This document shows positions 1 through 9,786 of a DNA stretch of 64,000 nt, in pieces (within the stretch, counting starts at the first letter, position 1; each line of letters opens with the position of its first letter). Under the pieces are notes generated by a model. It worked only from the letters and a program-made list of their open reading frames with translations. It had not been told where the DNA came from and ran no database searches. Where the stretch lies: positions 248,001 through 312,000 of the forward strand of contig NZ_JASJOR010000002.1 in assembly GCF_030068545.1 (NCBI RefSeq), given 5' to 3'. The position numbers and the translations under genes are program-made. Origin of the DNA: Xanthocytophaga flava. GTDB taxonomy: Bacteria > Bacteroidota > Bacteroidia > Cytophagales > 172606-1.

Positions 1-632
1 CAGGCTACATGATGCCACTGGCCATCCGCAAAACTGTTCTGGGTAATTTCCTGAAATCCATTGGTAGATACGGTGTTCAAAAGATGAACGGAAAGTTTGC
101 CACTGCTGATATAGAGGTTATAACCCCGATAAGGAGCTGTATTCTTCATTTTAGCCACGATCATCTGAGCAGCAGCCGAAGAGGTTTTAAACCAGGCTTC
201 AATGGTAAATTTCTGATTGTATTCAAAAGCAAGCGTTGAAGCAGTTCCCATGCTCAAAAGGTCATTGACTCCATCCAGTTGCAACGCATTGCCAGCGGTT
301 GAACTGGCGGTGGCAGAAAGGGAAGCACACTCTCCCACTGAAATGACCTGATTGGCCACGGTGGTAATCAGGGCTTTTTCCTGTGCAGGCAGCTCCCCAC
401 TCAAAGGTGTGACAATCTGCATATCCAGATCCGCTCCAGCTCCAATACCCAGCCCGGAGTAGACATTGATTTTCTCACTGGCACGGGCCGGAGACTGATA
501 CGAGTTCAGATTCAGCTCTTTGGGTACACTTTGAGCATAGGTAGCCCATCCACTCCCCAATAAGCTACTGCACAATAAAACCAGCATAAGTATACCCATT
601 CGGTAACCTTGCCAGGAAAAAATCGGTTTCAT
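1..632 (-). CDS. Secreted LamG-domain protein, 3' end outside window
   Basis: The first 210 residues are inside the window; the gene runs off the left edge. It opens with ATG at 632, a basic N-terminus and a hydrophobic stretch (about residues 12-30) ending near YAQS, which reads as a Sec signal peptide. From about residue 95 the sequence ALQLDGVNDLLSMG, then FTIEAWFK and a closing DGQWHHVA, matches the start of a concanavalin/LamG_3 fold. Such domains bind or decorate carbohydrate in large secreted Bacteroidota proteins, often T9SS cargo. The next gene on the same strand begins 1.8 kb upstream with a 92-bp gap between them, so co-transcription is possible. The function beyond surface or secreted localisation is not known. 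Confidence 0.8.
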   Translation of the reverse strand, partial: MKPIFSWQGYRMGILMLVLLCSSLLGSGWATYAQSVPKELNLNSYQSPARASEKINVYSGLGIGAGADLDMQIVTPLSGELPAQEKALITTVANQVISVGECASLSATASSTAGNALQLDGVNDLLSMGTASTLAFEYNQKFTIEAWFKTSSAAAQMIVAKMKNTAPYRGYNLYISSGKLSVHLLNTVSTNGFQEITQNSFADGQWHHVA

Positions 633-724
633 ACTAACTTGTATATACAAAAACATAGAAGATCAATAAGGTTGTAAAGGATAAAGAATCAGACAGGCAG
701 TCTATCAAGCTTTCTATCTGAGAA

Positions 725-2440
725 CTACTGGCTTTTTACAGTCTGATCTTTGACTTGAGTAGCCATCTGAATGGTTCCTGAAGAAGCCCGGTTACGAATC
801 AGCGCTTTATCGGTAAACACATTCCCACCTGTGCTGACATTGTCCCCTGCCACTGTTTTGGTGAAAGTGGAGGACTTTAAAAACTTACCTCCATTAAAAT
901 ACAGATGGGGAGCTGTCACTGTCAGCGGACCTTCACTGACAAAGCCAGTTCCAAAATAGGCCGATGTTGTGCCTGTCAGCGTTAATTGCCTCTCAGTAGT
1001 TCCCTTGAAAACAATCTTTTCCAACTGCAATCCCCCATACAAACCAGTGGCATCCAGGATAACACCTTCACCTAATGTGGTTACTGCGCCATTGGTACCA
1101 AAACGCATATTGTACCCTGATCCTGTCAGAATCAGTTTCTTATTAAACACATCCGCTGTTGTATTGGCTGAGATATTAAACGTATACCCATTGGCACCAT
1201 TGTTTATCGTAACTTCTTCATTAAACACAGAGCGTACAGTCGTATTGCCCAATCCACTGATTGTCCAGCCTATTCCCATAATATAAACCGGTCCGTGAAA
1301 GGTATTGAGCAAAATGCCATCTGAACCAATATTGACCGGATTGGCAACAGGTGTTGGGATGTTGGCTGTCGGTGTCCAGGAAGTAGTCCAATCGCTGGCC
1401 CGGGCAGGATTGGGCACTCCATTGACCCAGGTACTTCTCTGCAGGATCGCTCTTCTAAAAAATGTGCACCCCTTATAGGAAAGCTGATAACCTGCCAATC
1501 GCACATCCCCATAAAACACACAATTTTCCAGCGTTACCCATCCTCCGTTCCCTCCCCCTGGTAATCCGGCTAGTTCGATCAGTAGAGGATCGGTTGTCTG
1601 ACTGATGAAATTAGTCAGATACAAATAGGGTTGCACCCCTAACTGACCAATTATCAGTTTACCTGTCGCCTCCTGTGTGCCATACAGATACACTCCGGCA
1701 GTGAGAATGTTGGTGGTAATATTGCCTTTGTAAACGCTTTTACCAATCACAACTCCATAATTCCAATTGGGTTTATTAATGGTAATGGTCAGGTCTTTAT
1801 AGAAAGTATCGGGATAGTTCTGAGCCAGTGCCCAGCGCAACCCATCGGTCATGGTAATAGTCACATTCTCTTTAAAGACATTATTGCCATTAGCTGATTC
1901 CAGATAGCCTCCATTTTTGGTAATATTTACGATCTCATTGAAAGTGGTATTTTGCATGCCGGAAACTACGGGTCCGATCACGGTCACCAGTGTATTGATG
2001 GTAACCGACGTAGTAGCCGAGCCAAAGGAAGTAGTACCACCCAGCGCTTTAATCTCGCCTTTGGTGAGCGAAGAGCCAAACGTTCCTCCTTTGAGGGTGG
2101 TTGTCCCATTACAGGTGAGGATAAATCCAGCCAGGTCAATACTACCCGAATTAAGGGTAAAACTGTTCAGGGTTGTATTGGCCGCTAAAACCGGGTAGCG
2201 GTTCACACTCACGGTGTTAATCGTCACATCATCCGTCGAAGCCGGTACAGCCGCTGGTGTCCAGTTGGCAGCCGTATTCCAGTCTGTGCTTACAGATCCA
2301 TTCCAGGTGTAAGATGCTGCCTGGCTATTAAAGGATAGCAGCAGACTCCCTAGAAGTAGTATATAAAAGAAATGGAAATAGCTTCGCTTTTGGTTTACCT
2401 GCTGGCCCTTTTGTTTAGTATGTCGTTTAATAACCGACAT
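725..2440 (-). CDS. Secreted beta-solenoid-like surface protein
   Basis: I place the start at ATG 2440 rather than the upstream ATG at 2479, because the protein then begins with a basic N-region and a single hydrophobic stretch (FFYILLLGSLLLSF) followed by a plausible cleavage after SQAAS. The mature part starts with the YTWNG...WNTAANWTP...DDVTINT motif seen in many Bacteroidota secreted repeat proteins. It continues as Asn/Gly/Thr-rich beta strands with repeated F-xx-x-V-T-I units (for example EIVNITKNGG, FKENVTITMT, FYKDLTITI), typical of a right-handed beta-helix. About 571 residues. No catalytic motif and no clear T9SS sorting domain are visible. Adhesin or matrix role is inference. Confidence 0.7.
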   Translation of the reverse strand: MSVIKRHTKQKGQQVNQKRSYFHFFYILLLGSLLLSFNSQAASYTWNGSVSTDWNTAANWTPAAVPASTDDVTINTVSVNRYPVLAANTTLNSFTLNSGSIDLAGFILTCNGTTTLKGGTFGSSLTKGEIKALGGTTSFGSATTSVTINTLVTVIGPVVSGMQNTTFNEIVNITKNGGYLESANGNNVFKENVTITMTDGLRWALAQNYPDTFYKDLTITINKPNWNYGVVIGKSVYKGNITTNILTAGVYLYGTQEATGKLIIGQLGVQPYLYLTNFISQTTDPLLIELAGLPGGGNGGWVTLENCVFYGDVRLAGYQLSYKGCTFFRRAILQRSTWVNGVPNPARASDWTTSWTPTANIPTPVANPVNIGSDGILLNTFHGPVYIMGIGWTISGLGNTTVRSVFNEEVTINNGANGYTFNISANTTADVFNKKLILTGSGYNMRFGTNGAVTTLGEGVILDATGLYGGLQLEKIVFKGTTERQLTLTGTTSAYFGTGFVSEGPLTVTAPHLYFNGGKFLKSSTFTKTVAGDNVSTGGNVFTDKALIRNRASSGTIQMATQVKDQTVKSQ

Positions 2441-2604
2441 ACTAACTGAGAAGACAGCAGAAAGAATAGGAATATACATAGTTTGTGTATTTTCGGTAGT
2501 AAGAATGGTAGTAGTAAGAATCGAGTAGTATAGATTTGTTTGTAGACTCTAACAGGTTGGAGTCAATTATCCATCTGTTCTGCATTCATCAGATTAATTA
2601 GCCA

Positions 2605-3831
2605 TCATGCCTTTTTCAAATAGATCTTTCCATTGGTCGCTTTCAGATAAATGGTAATCTTACCTGTGCCTGCCTTATTCCAGTGACTTTCTTTACTTAG
2701 CAATAGTCCATTGGCATCTTGCTGAATTCCTTCCTGTACAGTTCCTACCTCCCATTCACTGATCATGGATGTATTTACAGAAGATATATTTTCAGAAGAA
2801 GTTTGAACCAGATGGACTTGCAGTGCCCCATCAAAACCGGAAGGTAAGGTTAGGGTAATATCTCCCTGCGCAGCGACCAGAATCAGCTTTTGCTCACTGA
2901 CTGAAGAAGAAAGCGTATAAGAGATATTGCCTTTCTCGGTAACGGCACTCACAGAATTACCTAAGGCAGAACCAATAGTGATATTTCCCTGCTTAACCGC
3001 CAGGTCCACATTCTTTTTGGCTTGATCAATCTGTACATTGCCTTTTTCCAGCGCAAAGGAAGCATTCACAGGCAAGGAGCTGATTTGCAGATCTCCAAAG
3101 AGAATCTGCTGACGAAAGCCTGTGCCTTTCTGTGAGAGAAAAGCAGGTGAATACTGATAGATTACTTTACCAGTCTGACTACTAGCCTGAAGCATCCCAC
3201 TCACATCTGAAAGTAGAATATCGCCTTTCTGAGTAGAGAGGCTTCCCTCTAGTGTAGCATTGGAAACAGTGCAATTACCTTCCTGCAAAGTAGCATACAG
3301 ATATCCCTGTAATTGGGAAGCACTCAGGTTACCCTGCCCGATTTGCATATCAACAGTGGCATTCACTCCTGAAAGAGACACATCTCCCTTTTCGACCTTC
3401 GAACTGAGTTGGTAATTATCGGGTAAGGCAAGTTGCAACTTCTGATGAATGGCATCACTTTCTTTGGAAAATACATGCCACCCATCCATGCTTTCTAACC
3501 GGTATAAGAGTGTATCCAGCTTTTTGTCGGAAGTAGTATTGGTCACAAAGGCAGAGGCAGTTTGCTCTTGAGGCAGGGTATTAGCCTGTGTAGCAGTTAG
3601 AGTAGATGACTGAGAGGCTAAACGCATGGCCACTTTGGTTTGGGAACAACCCACCACCTGCAATCCTCCTTGCGTGCGTAGATTTACTTCAACTTTCTTT
3701 GCCGATTGGCTGGAAGATGAAATACTATCACAGGGTAAGTGATATACCCTTTTAGGCTCATGTATTTTAGCGAACACTATGATAGGCCAGAGGCAAAGTA
3801 AAATATAGATAAAGAATTTCAGTATATGCAT
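2605..3831 (-). CDS. DUF4097-like beta-repeat exported protein
   Basis: The start is set at ATG 3831, where MHILKFFIYILLCLWPIIVFA forms a signal peptide; a longer frame reaching 3960 adds an implausible second hydrophobic block. About 408 residues. The C-terminal two thirds repeat a short beta unit ending in Gly-Asn/Asp-(I/V)-x-(I/V), for example KGDVSLSG, KGDILLSD, KGNVQIDQ, QGNITIG, KGNISYTL and QGDITLTLP. This is the pattern of DUF4097/head-GIN putative adhesins, which fold as a beta-helix. It lies 129 bp downstream of the Rhs-like gene on the same strand, so the two may be transcribed together. The biochemical role of the family is unknown. Confidence 0.65.
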   Translation of the reverse strand: MHILKFFIYILLCLWPIIVFAKIHEPKRVYHLPCDSISSSSQSAKKVEVNLRTQGGLQVVGCSQTKVAMRLASQSSTLTATQANTLPQEQTASAFVTNTTSDKKLDTLLYRLESMDGWHVFSKESDAIHQKLQLALPDNYQLSSKVEKGDVSLSGVNATVDMQIGQGNLSASQLQGYLYATLQEGNCTVSNATLEGSLSTQKGDILLSDVSGMLQASSQTGKVIYQYSPAFLSQKGTGFRQQILFGDLQISSLPVNASFALEKGNVQIDQAKKNVDLAVKQGNITIGSALGNSVSAVTEKGNISYTLSSSVSEQKLILVAAQGDITLTLPSGFDGALQVHLVQTSSENISSVNTSMISEWEVGTVQEGIQQDANGLLLSKESHWNKAGTGKITIYLKATNGKIYLKKA

Positions 3832-3960
3832 GATAACTACAGAGGTAATAGGTAAAAGCAAAAGGATATGAGCTTCCTTGTTCAAGGAATGGTTAATCCA
3901 AAATAAGAATGAGAATAGCTGGCTAACTAGATTTATATTAGCCAGCATATAGAAAATCAA

Positions 3961-6900
3961 TTAATCTAATGGAGCCTGCCCCTGATAATGGTAACGATAT
4001 TGCTTGATGATATTCCCTTTGTGATCTTTTAAAAGATGTAGCCTTTGTAAAGAATCATACTCATAAGTAAGTGTTTTACCATCAGGCCCTGTCATTGTTT
4101 TCATTCCTACCAAAGGCAAGTAGGAATAGGTGGTTATTAATGCAGTAGGCAAATTTTGACGTAGATCATTCACTTTTTGAGTATATTTCTCAGAAGGAGT
4201 TTGCTCACTAGCATATTGATTCAATGTAAGTTGATCCAATTTGAGGGCTGATAATACATCTGAAAAAGTAGCGTTCTTAATTTCAGCAATGAGGTTGCTG
4301 GAGTTATAGCCCCACAAATAGACAATAGGTATATCATCTGTTTTTGCCTGTGAGATCAGATTGCCATACTTATTGTATTGACTAAGTAATTTAGGAACAT
4401 AGAGATCACTTTTACTATTATTTTCTTTAGATTCTACAAAATTATCTATTGGTACATTTGTTTCTAAAGCATGGACTTGACCAAGAGAGATGATATTGTC
4501 ATGCAAATAATACTCATTATATATACCTTGAGTAACTTTATTATTTACTTTTGTCAGCGTCTCAACAGGATATATGATCAAATTCCGATCTTGCATTTCT
4601 TTCAATATACCATTAGCAACCTTATAGTCAGATGGATAGGAATATATTTTACTTAAAGGAAGATTATTACTACTATATGCTTTTTCTTCAATAGTCTGAT
4701 GATTTTTATTATATCTGTATTGTGATAAAACACGGATTTCTTTATCTGTGTCATATACTATTTCTGTTTTTTTAATCAGATTAAGATGTCCACTTTGAAG
4801 GGGATAAAAATAAGTATACACTCTCCTGGGGTCATACACCTCTTGCCTCGTTACCAGATCAATTAACGAAGGATTTTCTCCAGTAGCACAAGCAGCATAG
4901 GAATAAAAATAATCTGTTCTAAATAACCAGTATAGTTTACTCCCATCAATTCTATAATCATTTGATATTTTCTTTACAGGTGTATATGTTTCGTTTTCAT
5001 ACTTAAAATCTATAATCTCACTAATAGACCCATTTTTGAGACTATGAACAGAGGGTATACCTGCTATACGGATACTTCTATCATAGGAATCCTGCGTTAA
5101 ATTATAGGAATAAACAGTCTTCCCCTTTTTTTTATTTTCATCATACTCAATAGTAACTTGGCTGTAACCTACTAATCCACCTTGTGCAGAGTAAGAATGA
5201 GGACTTACAGGATTAGAATATATAGATTTTGAAAAATAATCGAATGGAACAATAATTCCTTGTATACAGGCGCCACATATCAATACAGGATTATATACAC
5301 AAGGAAGTTCATCAAAAGGAAATGACGTATTCGGTCGAAAACTAGGTTCTAGGAAGAAAATAGGTAATGTCATAAGCGTACCTTCTGAATAGCTCATATA
5401 ACGAGCATTTGCTACTTTATTATCTTCTGTATAATTGATGATATTTTTAACACGCAAACCACCACCTATACTACGCCTTTTTGTAGGATCAGGTATCTTA
5501 TATTTCATGGTTATTGTTGCCATTTTATTACCAGGGCTGCCTGGCACAAAATCATCCGGATAGTTGGCTGTAATTCTATATTTACCGGGACTTAAACTTT
5601 TATTAACTGTATATTGACAGGATATTTGAGTGGAATAAGCTGGATGATTTCTGTCAAATATATTATCATCAGATAAAATCCATTTATCTGTAGCAGGATC
5701 GTACTTTTCCAACAAACAATATATACTTCGACCCTTATATCGTACATCATCTGTATAGGGGTTGCAATAACTTGAACACATTCCACAGTTTGCCTGATCT
5801 CCACAACACAAAAGTGTTATTTCGAGTTTAACTGGATTAAGAATTTCATTTCCCGACGCATCTTTCCCTATACTCACAAGCTCAATATCTGTTGATTTAA
5901 CACCCACTCCTATGTCTGCTGCCCCTTTACTTACATCTTGTGTGACTACTATCTCCCGGATTGGAGGTATAAATGTGTTAGGTTCATATGCTATGGAAGT
6001 ATACCCTCCCAAAGGATAAGTGATCTTTTTTAAAATGCAAGCTTGCATATAAACGGGATCAGCCCATCTATCACCAAGTTGCTCATTAAATCCTATCTCG
6101 TTGTCTTCAAAAAAACTTGGATACAAACCAGATTGAAAATATTGTACTAATTCATAAGAAGGTATCAGACTAACATTATATTTCCCATTGTAATAGCCCC
6201 ATATATCCTGAGATGAGGATATTTTACTGGGCAGAGGGGTTGAATCATATGTAAAAACATATGGTGGCAAATCATTTGTTTTTACAGATAATAACTTTAA
6301 CCTTTTTCCCATATATTCAGAAGGATAATCAGGATGCACGCTTCCAGAAGGGATAATGGAAGAACCTGTATCACCACTCATAAAATAATCATAATTGAAT
6401 AATACTTTTTCTAGGGGGATCGTATTTCCTTTTTGATATATCTCAACTGCATCCAGTTTAAGACCATTCTCAATATCTAATCTGGAACTGGAAATAAATT
6501 TAACAGATCCGTTGTCCGCTTGAATCTCTTCCAGATATAAGGTCTCTATTGTAGTCATATAAAGAGAAACATAAATCCCTGGATCTTCAGTGTATTTCCA
6601 GCGAGGATATGGAGTAACAATTCCAAGTCGGCTTGATCTAAAAGTATGACTACCAGTTGGTGCTATTCTAGAAAGCACCTTTCTATATTTGAACTCCACA
6701 ATTTTGCCTGTTGGCGAAATAATCTTACTCAGATAATAAGTATATGAATCTGTCTGATTATCTACCCCTGATCGACCAGGGAAAGCTAAAGTAGAAGTCA
6801 TGGCAATATCATTAAAAATGTAGGTAAAGCCATCTGGCGTTCTGGCCATAAAGCCATATGTGTTATAGCGACTAAATTGGATGTTATTTTGATCTAATGG

Positions 6901-7554
6901 AGTTAGAGGTTGATTTGTGTAAGCTCTACCTGGTATAATAAATTTTCCAGAATGCCCTAAAAAGTTGTATGAGAATAAGTCAAACTCAACACTCTTCAAG
7001 TCCCTTGAATCATGTGGAATAGTACAATCACCTCCTGTTGAAGTCAGATCTCCTCTTCGATCTACAAATACGCCATTTTCATTTTTAAAACAGGTACCAT
7101 TATTAATCACATGATGAGCAATGGTATCAGTGTTTATAAAAGGTGGAAAATTAGGGTTTACCGGATCCATCATTGTTTGTGATGAATCCGGTACTCCCAT
7201 AATACTTTGCACTATAGCTCCTGAGACTTGCAAATTCCAGCCTAAACCTGTCCAACTAGCTTCTTCCGTTACTTTTATGCCGCTAGTATGATAGGCCAAG
7301 GTAATGGGAATTTTGATATCACCTGACTGAAAAGTATAAATGGGTATACTTACATCTGTTGTACCGTTAAAATAAGTAATAGGAACCTCAGTAAACTTCA
7401 TCAAAGAAGCAATCGTGGGTTCTGTAGGAATTACGTTATTTCTTTCAACGCTTGATTGAGCATTCGCAACAAAAGAACATGTCAAAAAAAAGCATAAATT
7501 ATACAGAATCGAAAAATTCGCAAATATCTTGTTTCTTATAAATGATTTTCTCAT
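3961..7554 (-). CDS. Rhs/YD-repeat-like secreted protein without toxin tip
   Basis: 1197 residues with a signal peptide (hydrophobic residues about 13-30, ending VANAQS). The N-terminal segment VPITYFNGTTDVSIPIYTF...ITLAYHTSGIKV..EASWTGLGWNL is characteristic of Bacteroidota Rhs-like proteins, whose middle part forms a beta cocoon. Near the C-terminus YD-type repeats are readable: MTGPDGKTLTYEYDSLQRL then KDHKGNIIKQYRYHY. The protein stops directly after these repeats. There is no RHS core-closing motif and no variable toxin domain, and no small immunity gene follows; the next gene encodes a DUF4097-like protein. A cysteine-rich patch lies near residues 578-595. A polymorphic-toxin role is therefore not supported; a surface or secreted shell is a better guess. 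Confidence 0.8.
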   Translation of the reverse strand: MRKSFIRNKIFANFSILYNLCFFLTCSFVANAQSSVERNNVIPTEPTIASLMKFTEVPITYFNGTTDVSIPIYTFQSGDIKIPITLAYHTSGIKVTEEASWTGLGWNLQVSGAIVQSIMGVPDSSQTMMDPVNPNFPPFINTDTIAHHVINNGTCFKNENGVFVDRRGDLTSTGGDCTIPHDSRDLKSVEFDLFSYNFLGHSGKFIIPGRAYTNQPLTPLDQNNIQFSRYNTYGFMARTPDGFTYIFNDIAMTSTLAFPGRSGVDNQTDSYTYYLSKIISPTGKIVEFKYRKVLSRIAPTGSHTFRSSRLGIVTPYPRWKYTEDPGIYVSLYMTTIETLYLEEIQADNGSVKFISSSRLDIENGLKLDAVEIYQKGNTIPLEKVLFNYDYFMSGDTGSSIIPSGSVHPDYPSEYMGKRLKLLSVKTNDLPPYVFTYDSTPLPSKISSSQDIWGYYNGKYNVSLIPSYELVQYFQSGLYPSFFEDNEIGFNEQLGDRWADPVYMQACILKKITYPLGGYTSIAYEPNTFIPPIREIVVTQDVSKGAADIGVGVKSTDIELVSIGKDASGNEILNPVKLEITLLCCGDQANCGMCSSYCNPYTDDVRYKGRSIYCLLEKYDPATDKWILSDDNIFDRNHPAYSTQISCQYTVNKSLSPGKYRITANYPDDFVPGSPGNKMATITMKYKIPDPTKRRSIGGGLRVKNIINYTEDNKVANARYMSYSEGTLMTLPIFFLEPSFRPNTSFPFDELPCVYNPVLICGACIQGIIVPFDYFSKSIYSNPVSPHSYSAQGGLVGYSQVTIEYDENKKKGKTVYSYNLTQDSYDRSIRIAGIPSVHSLKNGSISEIIDFKYENETYTPVKKISNDYRIDGSKLYWLFRTDYFYSYAACATGENPSLIDLVTRQEVYDPRRVYTYFYPLQSGHLNLIKKTEIVYDTDKEIRVLSQYRYNKNHQTIEEKAYSSNNLPLSKIYSYPSDYKVANGILKEMQDRNLIIYPVETLTKVNNKVTQGIYNEYYLHDNIISLGQVHALETNVPIDNFVESKENNSKSDLYVPKLLSQYNKYGNLISQAKTDDIPIVYLWGYNSSNLIAEIKNATFSDVLSALKLDQLTLNQYASEQTPSEKYTQKVNDLRQNLPTALITTYSYLPLVGMKTMTGPDGKTLTYEYDSLQRLHLLKDHKGNIIKQYRYHYQGQAPLD

Positions 7555-8008
7555 AAAATATGATGATGGCTTTTCGGAAAAGGAATTAGGAGTAAACTAT
7601 TAGGCCGCAAAGGTCTTTTAGGGATTGTTGAAAAGCAAATATTTAGTCGAAAAAAAATATTTATATTACATGTAAAAATTAGAAAAACAAAAACAAATAG
7701 GCTAGTGTCAAAAATGAATTAAAAGTAAACATCATTTACTTTTAATCAATAAATAATCAAAATTTCTACTAGTTATATGCCATAAAATCAAAAAAAATCA
7801 ACTTTTCATACTTAATAGTTCATGAATATCACATCAACTAAAGCTTGAATATTTAATTTTATTTTTTCAAAGAATAGATCAAAAATTATCAATATATTTG
7901 CATTTTATTACATGAAAAACAAAGCCAAAAAACACTAATTATTTGACAGGCAGCCATATAAGTATAAATATTACTTAACCAGAAACCACCTTCTCACTTT
8001 GTTATCCT
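7555..8008. other. AT-rich divergent intergenic region
   Basis: This 454-bp spacer separates the divergent Rhs-like (minus) and LRR (plus) genes and must carry promoters for both. It is strongly AT-rich, and I found no coding frame, no RNA gene and no convincing TTTG-N19-TAnnTTTG match. A TATTTG-like string occurs near 7640 but lacks a partner at the right spacing. Confidence 0.4.
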
Positions 8009-9655
8009 ATGAACCATTTATCTACCTGTTTTTATATATACTTTACAAAAGAAATCTTTTTCTATTTACTCTTACTGACAGCTATAGAAACAGTAGGAAT
8101 AAACAACCTAAATGGACAGACTGGTACCCATTCCTCCTTTAAATCAAGTACGGTTACCAACACAAAAAACAACAAAGGCAAGGCTCTTTCTGATGTAAAT
8201 AGAACAGACTCACTCGCTTTTGTAAAATCTCCAGTATATACTTCCTTGCAAGAAGCTCTCAAAAATCCTAAGAAGATTTATAAGCTTAAACTAGCTAATC
8301 TAGATTCTCTACCTATTTCAATTGGCTCATTTCCTAATTTGAAAGTATTAGATCTATCAGGTTCACATCTGAAAACACTTCCATCTCAAATTGGAAATCT
8401 GAAACAACTGCAGGTGCTCAAAGCCGATTCAAATCAACTCTCTTCTTTGCCAGAATCGATTACTCAACTCAAAGAGCTACAATTTCTTTCGCTGACTCAT
8501 AACAAGCTGACGTCTCTACCTGAAAAGATCGATTCGTTGCCTAATCTGAAAAGCCTGCAAATTCGGGGTAATGCAGAACTTAATCGCCTGCTTTCCAAAG
8601 ATGAACTGGCTATGACTAAAACCTTTCAGTCACTGGAAGAAGCGCTAGCTCATCCGGATCAGGTGTATAAACTAGCGTTGAGCAAAGTGACTCAGCTACC
8701 TGAATCGATTGGTAGTCTGAAAAATCTGCAATCGCTTTCGGTAGACAATGGGGCACTCACGACACTGCCCAATCAGATTACTAAGCTAACTAAATTGCAG
8801 GATTTGTCACTGATTAATAATTCGATCAAGGAGTTACCTGCTTCAATTGGAAAGCTGCCCAACCTGCAAAACCTGAATCTCTCACTCAATCCACTCGAAA
8901 AGCTGCCATCTGAACTAGGTAATCTTTCCAAACTTGAATCGCTAACAGCGTTACAGAACCGGATTTCTTCTCTGCCGGCAGAACTAGGCAATTTATCTTC
9001 ATTGAAATCGCTGAATCTAACAGGCAACCAGTTAACTTCTCTGCCAGAATCGATTGGAAAGCTTGATAACCTGGAACAGTTGAATCTGATGGGAAATAAG
9101 CTGGAGAAACTGCCATCCTCTCTGGGAGATATTTCCAAACTGGAAAAGTTGAATCTGTTTGGAAATAAACTAACCTCACTGCCCGAATCCATCAGTAAAC
9201 TCGAAAAGCTTCAGTCATTGAATCTGTCCCAGAACGCTTTACAAACACTGCCTGCTCTGGATGGACTCAAAGGACTAGAATCCCTTTCGTTGAATGAAAA
9301 TCCACTCATTGAACTTCCTTCGTCTATTGGCGAACTAGCCAATCTGAAAGAATTGAATTTGGCAGGAGGAAAACTGAGCAGTTTGCCCGAATCCATTGGT
9401 AAACTGAAAAACCTTTCCTCACTGGATCTGTCAGCCAATCAGTTATCGAGCTTGCCGTCTTCCATTGGCGGACTCGAGAAATTAGAATCACTCGATGTCT
9501 GGTCCAATAAGATTACTTCGTTGCCAGAGCAGATTAATGGCTTAAGCAGCTTGCATGATCTGAAATTACCTACTCAGTTTCTGTCACGAACTGAACTGGA
9601 TAAGCTCCGGATGAGTCTGATGAAAACCAAAGTGGTTTCGCTGTCTGGACTATAA
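8009..9655 (+). CDS. Secreted leucine-rich-repeat protein
   Basis: 548 residues. A hydrophobic N-terminal segment (about residues 15-30) suggests export. The rest is a long run of 23-residue leucine-rich repeats of the form LPxxIGxLxxLxxLxLxxNxLxS, the class often found in bacterial LRR proteins and used for protein binding. The repeats come in two blocks, each opened by a similar non-LRR cap: SLQEALKNPKKIYKLKL near residue 77 and SLEEALAHPDQVYKLAL near residue 212. The C-terminus closes with a charged helix (LSRTELDKLRMSLMK). No kinase, ROC-GTPase or sorting domain follows. The ligand is unknown. Several long open frames on the opposite strand are by-products of the repeat composition. Confidence 0.85.
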   Translation: MNHLSTCFYIYFTKEIFFYLLLLTAIETVGINNLNGQTGTHSSFKSSTVTNTKNNKGKALSDVNRTDSLAFVKSPVYTSLQEALKNPKKIYKLKLANLDSLPISIGSFPNLKVLDLSGSHLKTLPSQIGNLKQLQVLKADSNQLSSLPESITQLKELQFLSLTHNKLTSLPEKIDSLPNLKSLQIRGNAELNRLLSKDELAMTKTFQSLEEALAHPDQVYKLALSKVTQLPESIGSLKNLQSLSVDNGALTTLPNQITKLTKLQDLSLINNSIKELPASIGKLPNLQNLNLSLNPLEKLPSELGNLSKLESLTALQNRISSLPAELGNLSSLKSLNLTGNQLTSLPESIGKLDNLEQLNLMGNKLEKLPSSLGDISKLEKLNLFGNKLTSLPESISKLEKLQSLNLSQNALQTLPALDGLKGLESLSLNENPLIELPSSIGELANLKELNLAGGKLSSLPESIGKLKNLSSLDLSANQLSSLPSSIGGLEKLESLDVWSNKITSLPEQINGLSSLHDLKLPTQFLSRTELDKLRMSLMKTKVVSLSGL

Positions 9656-9786
9656 TACATCTGATTATAACACATCAAACTCTGATCTATCAGAGTATAA
9701 TACACCACCTAACCGTATACTAAAAGCAGGGCATTAACATCCTAGAACTGCCCTGTTTGCTTCCATACCTACCTTGAAATGTCTTA

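Noticed and set aside
3961..7554. Polymorphic toxin call for the Rhs-like gene
   Set aside because: No C-terminal toxin domain follows the repeats and no immunity gene is adjacent.
8773..9438. Minus-strand open frames opposite the LRR gene
   Set aside because: They mirror the leucine-rich repeat codons and give Ser/Phe/Arg-rich repetitive products, a standard artefact of LRR DNA.
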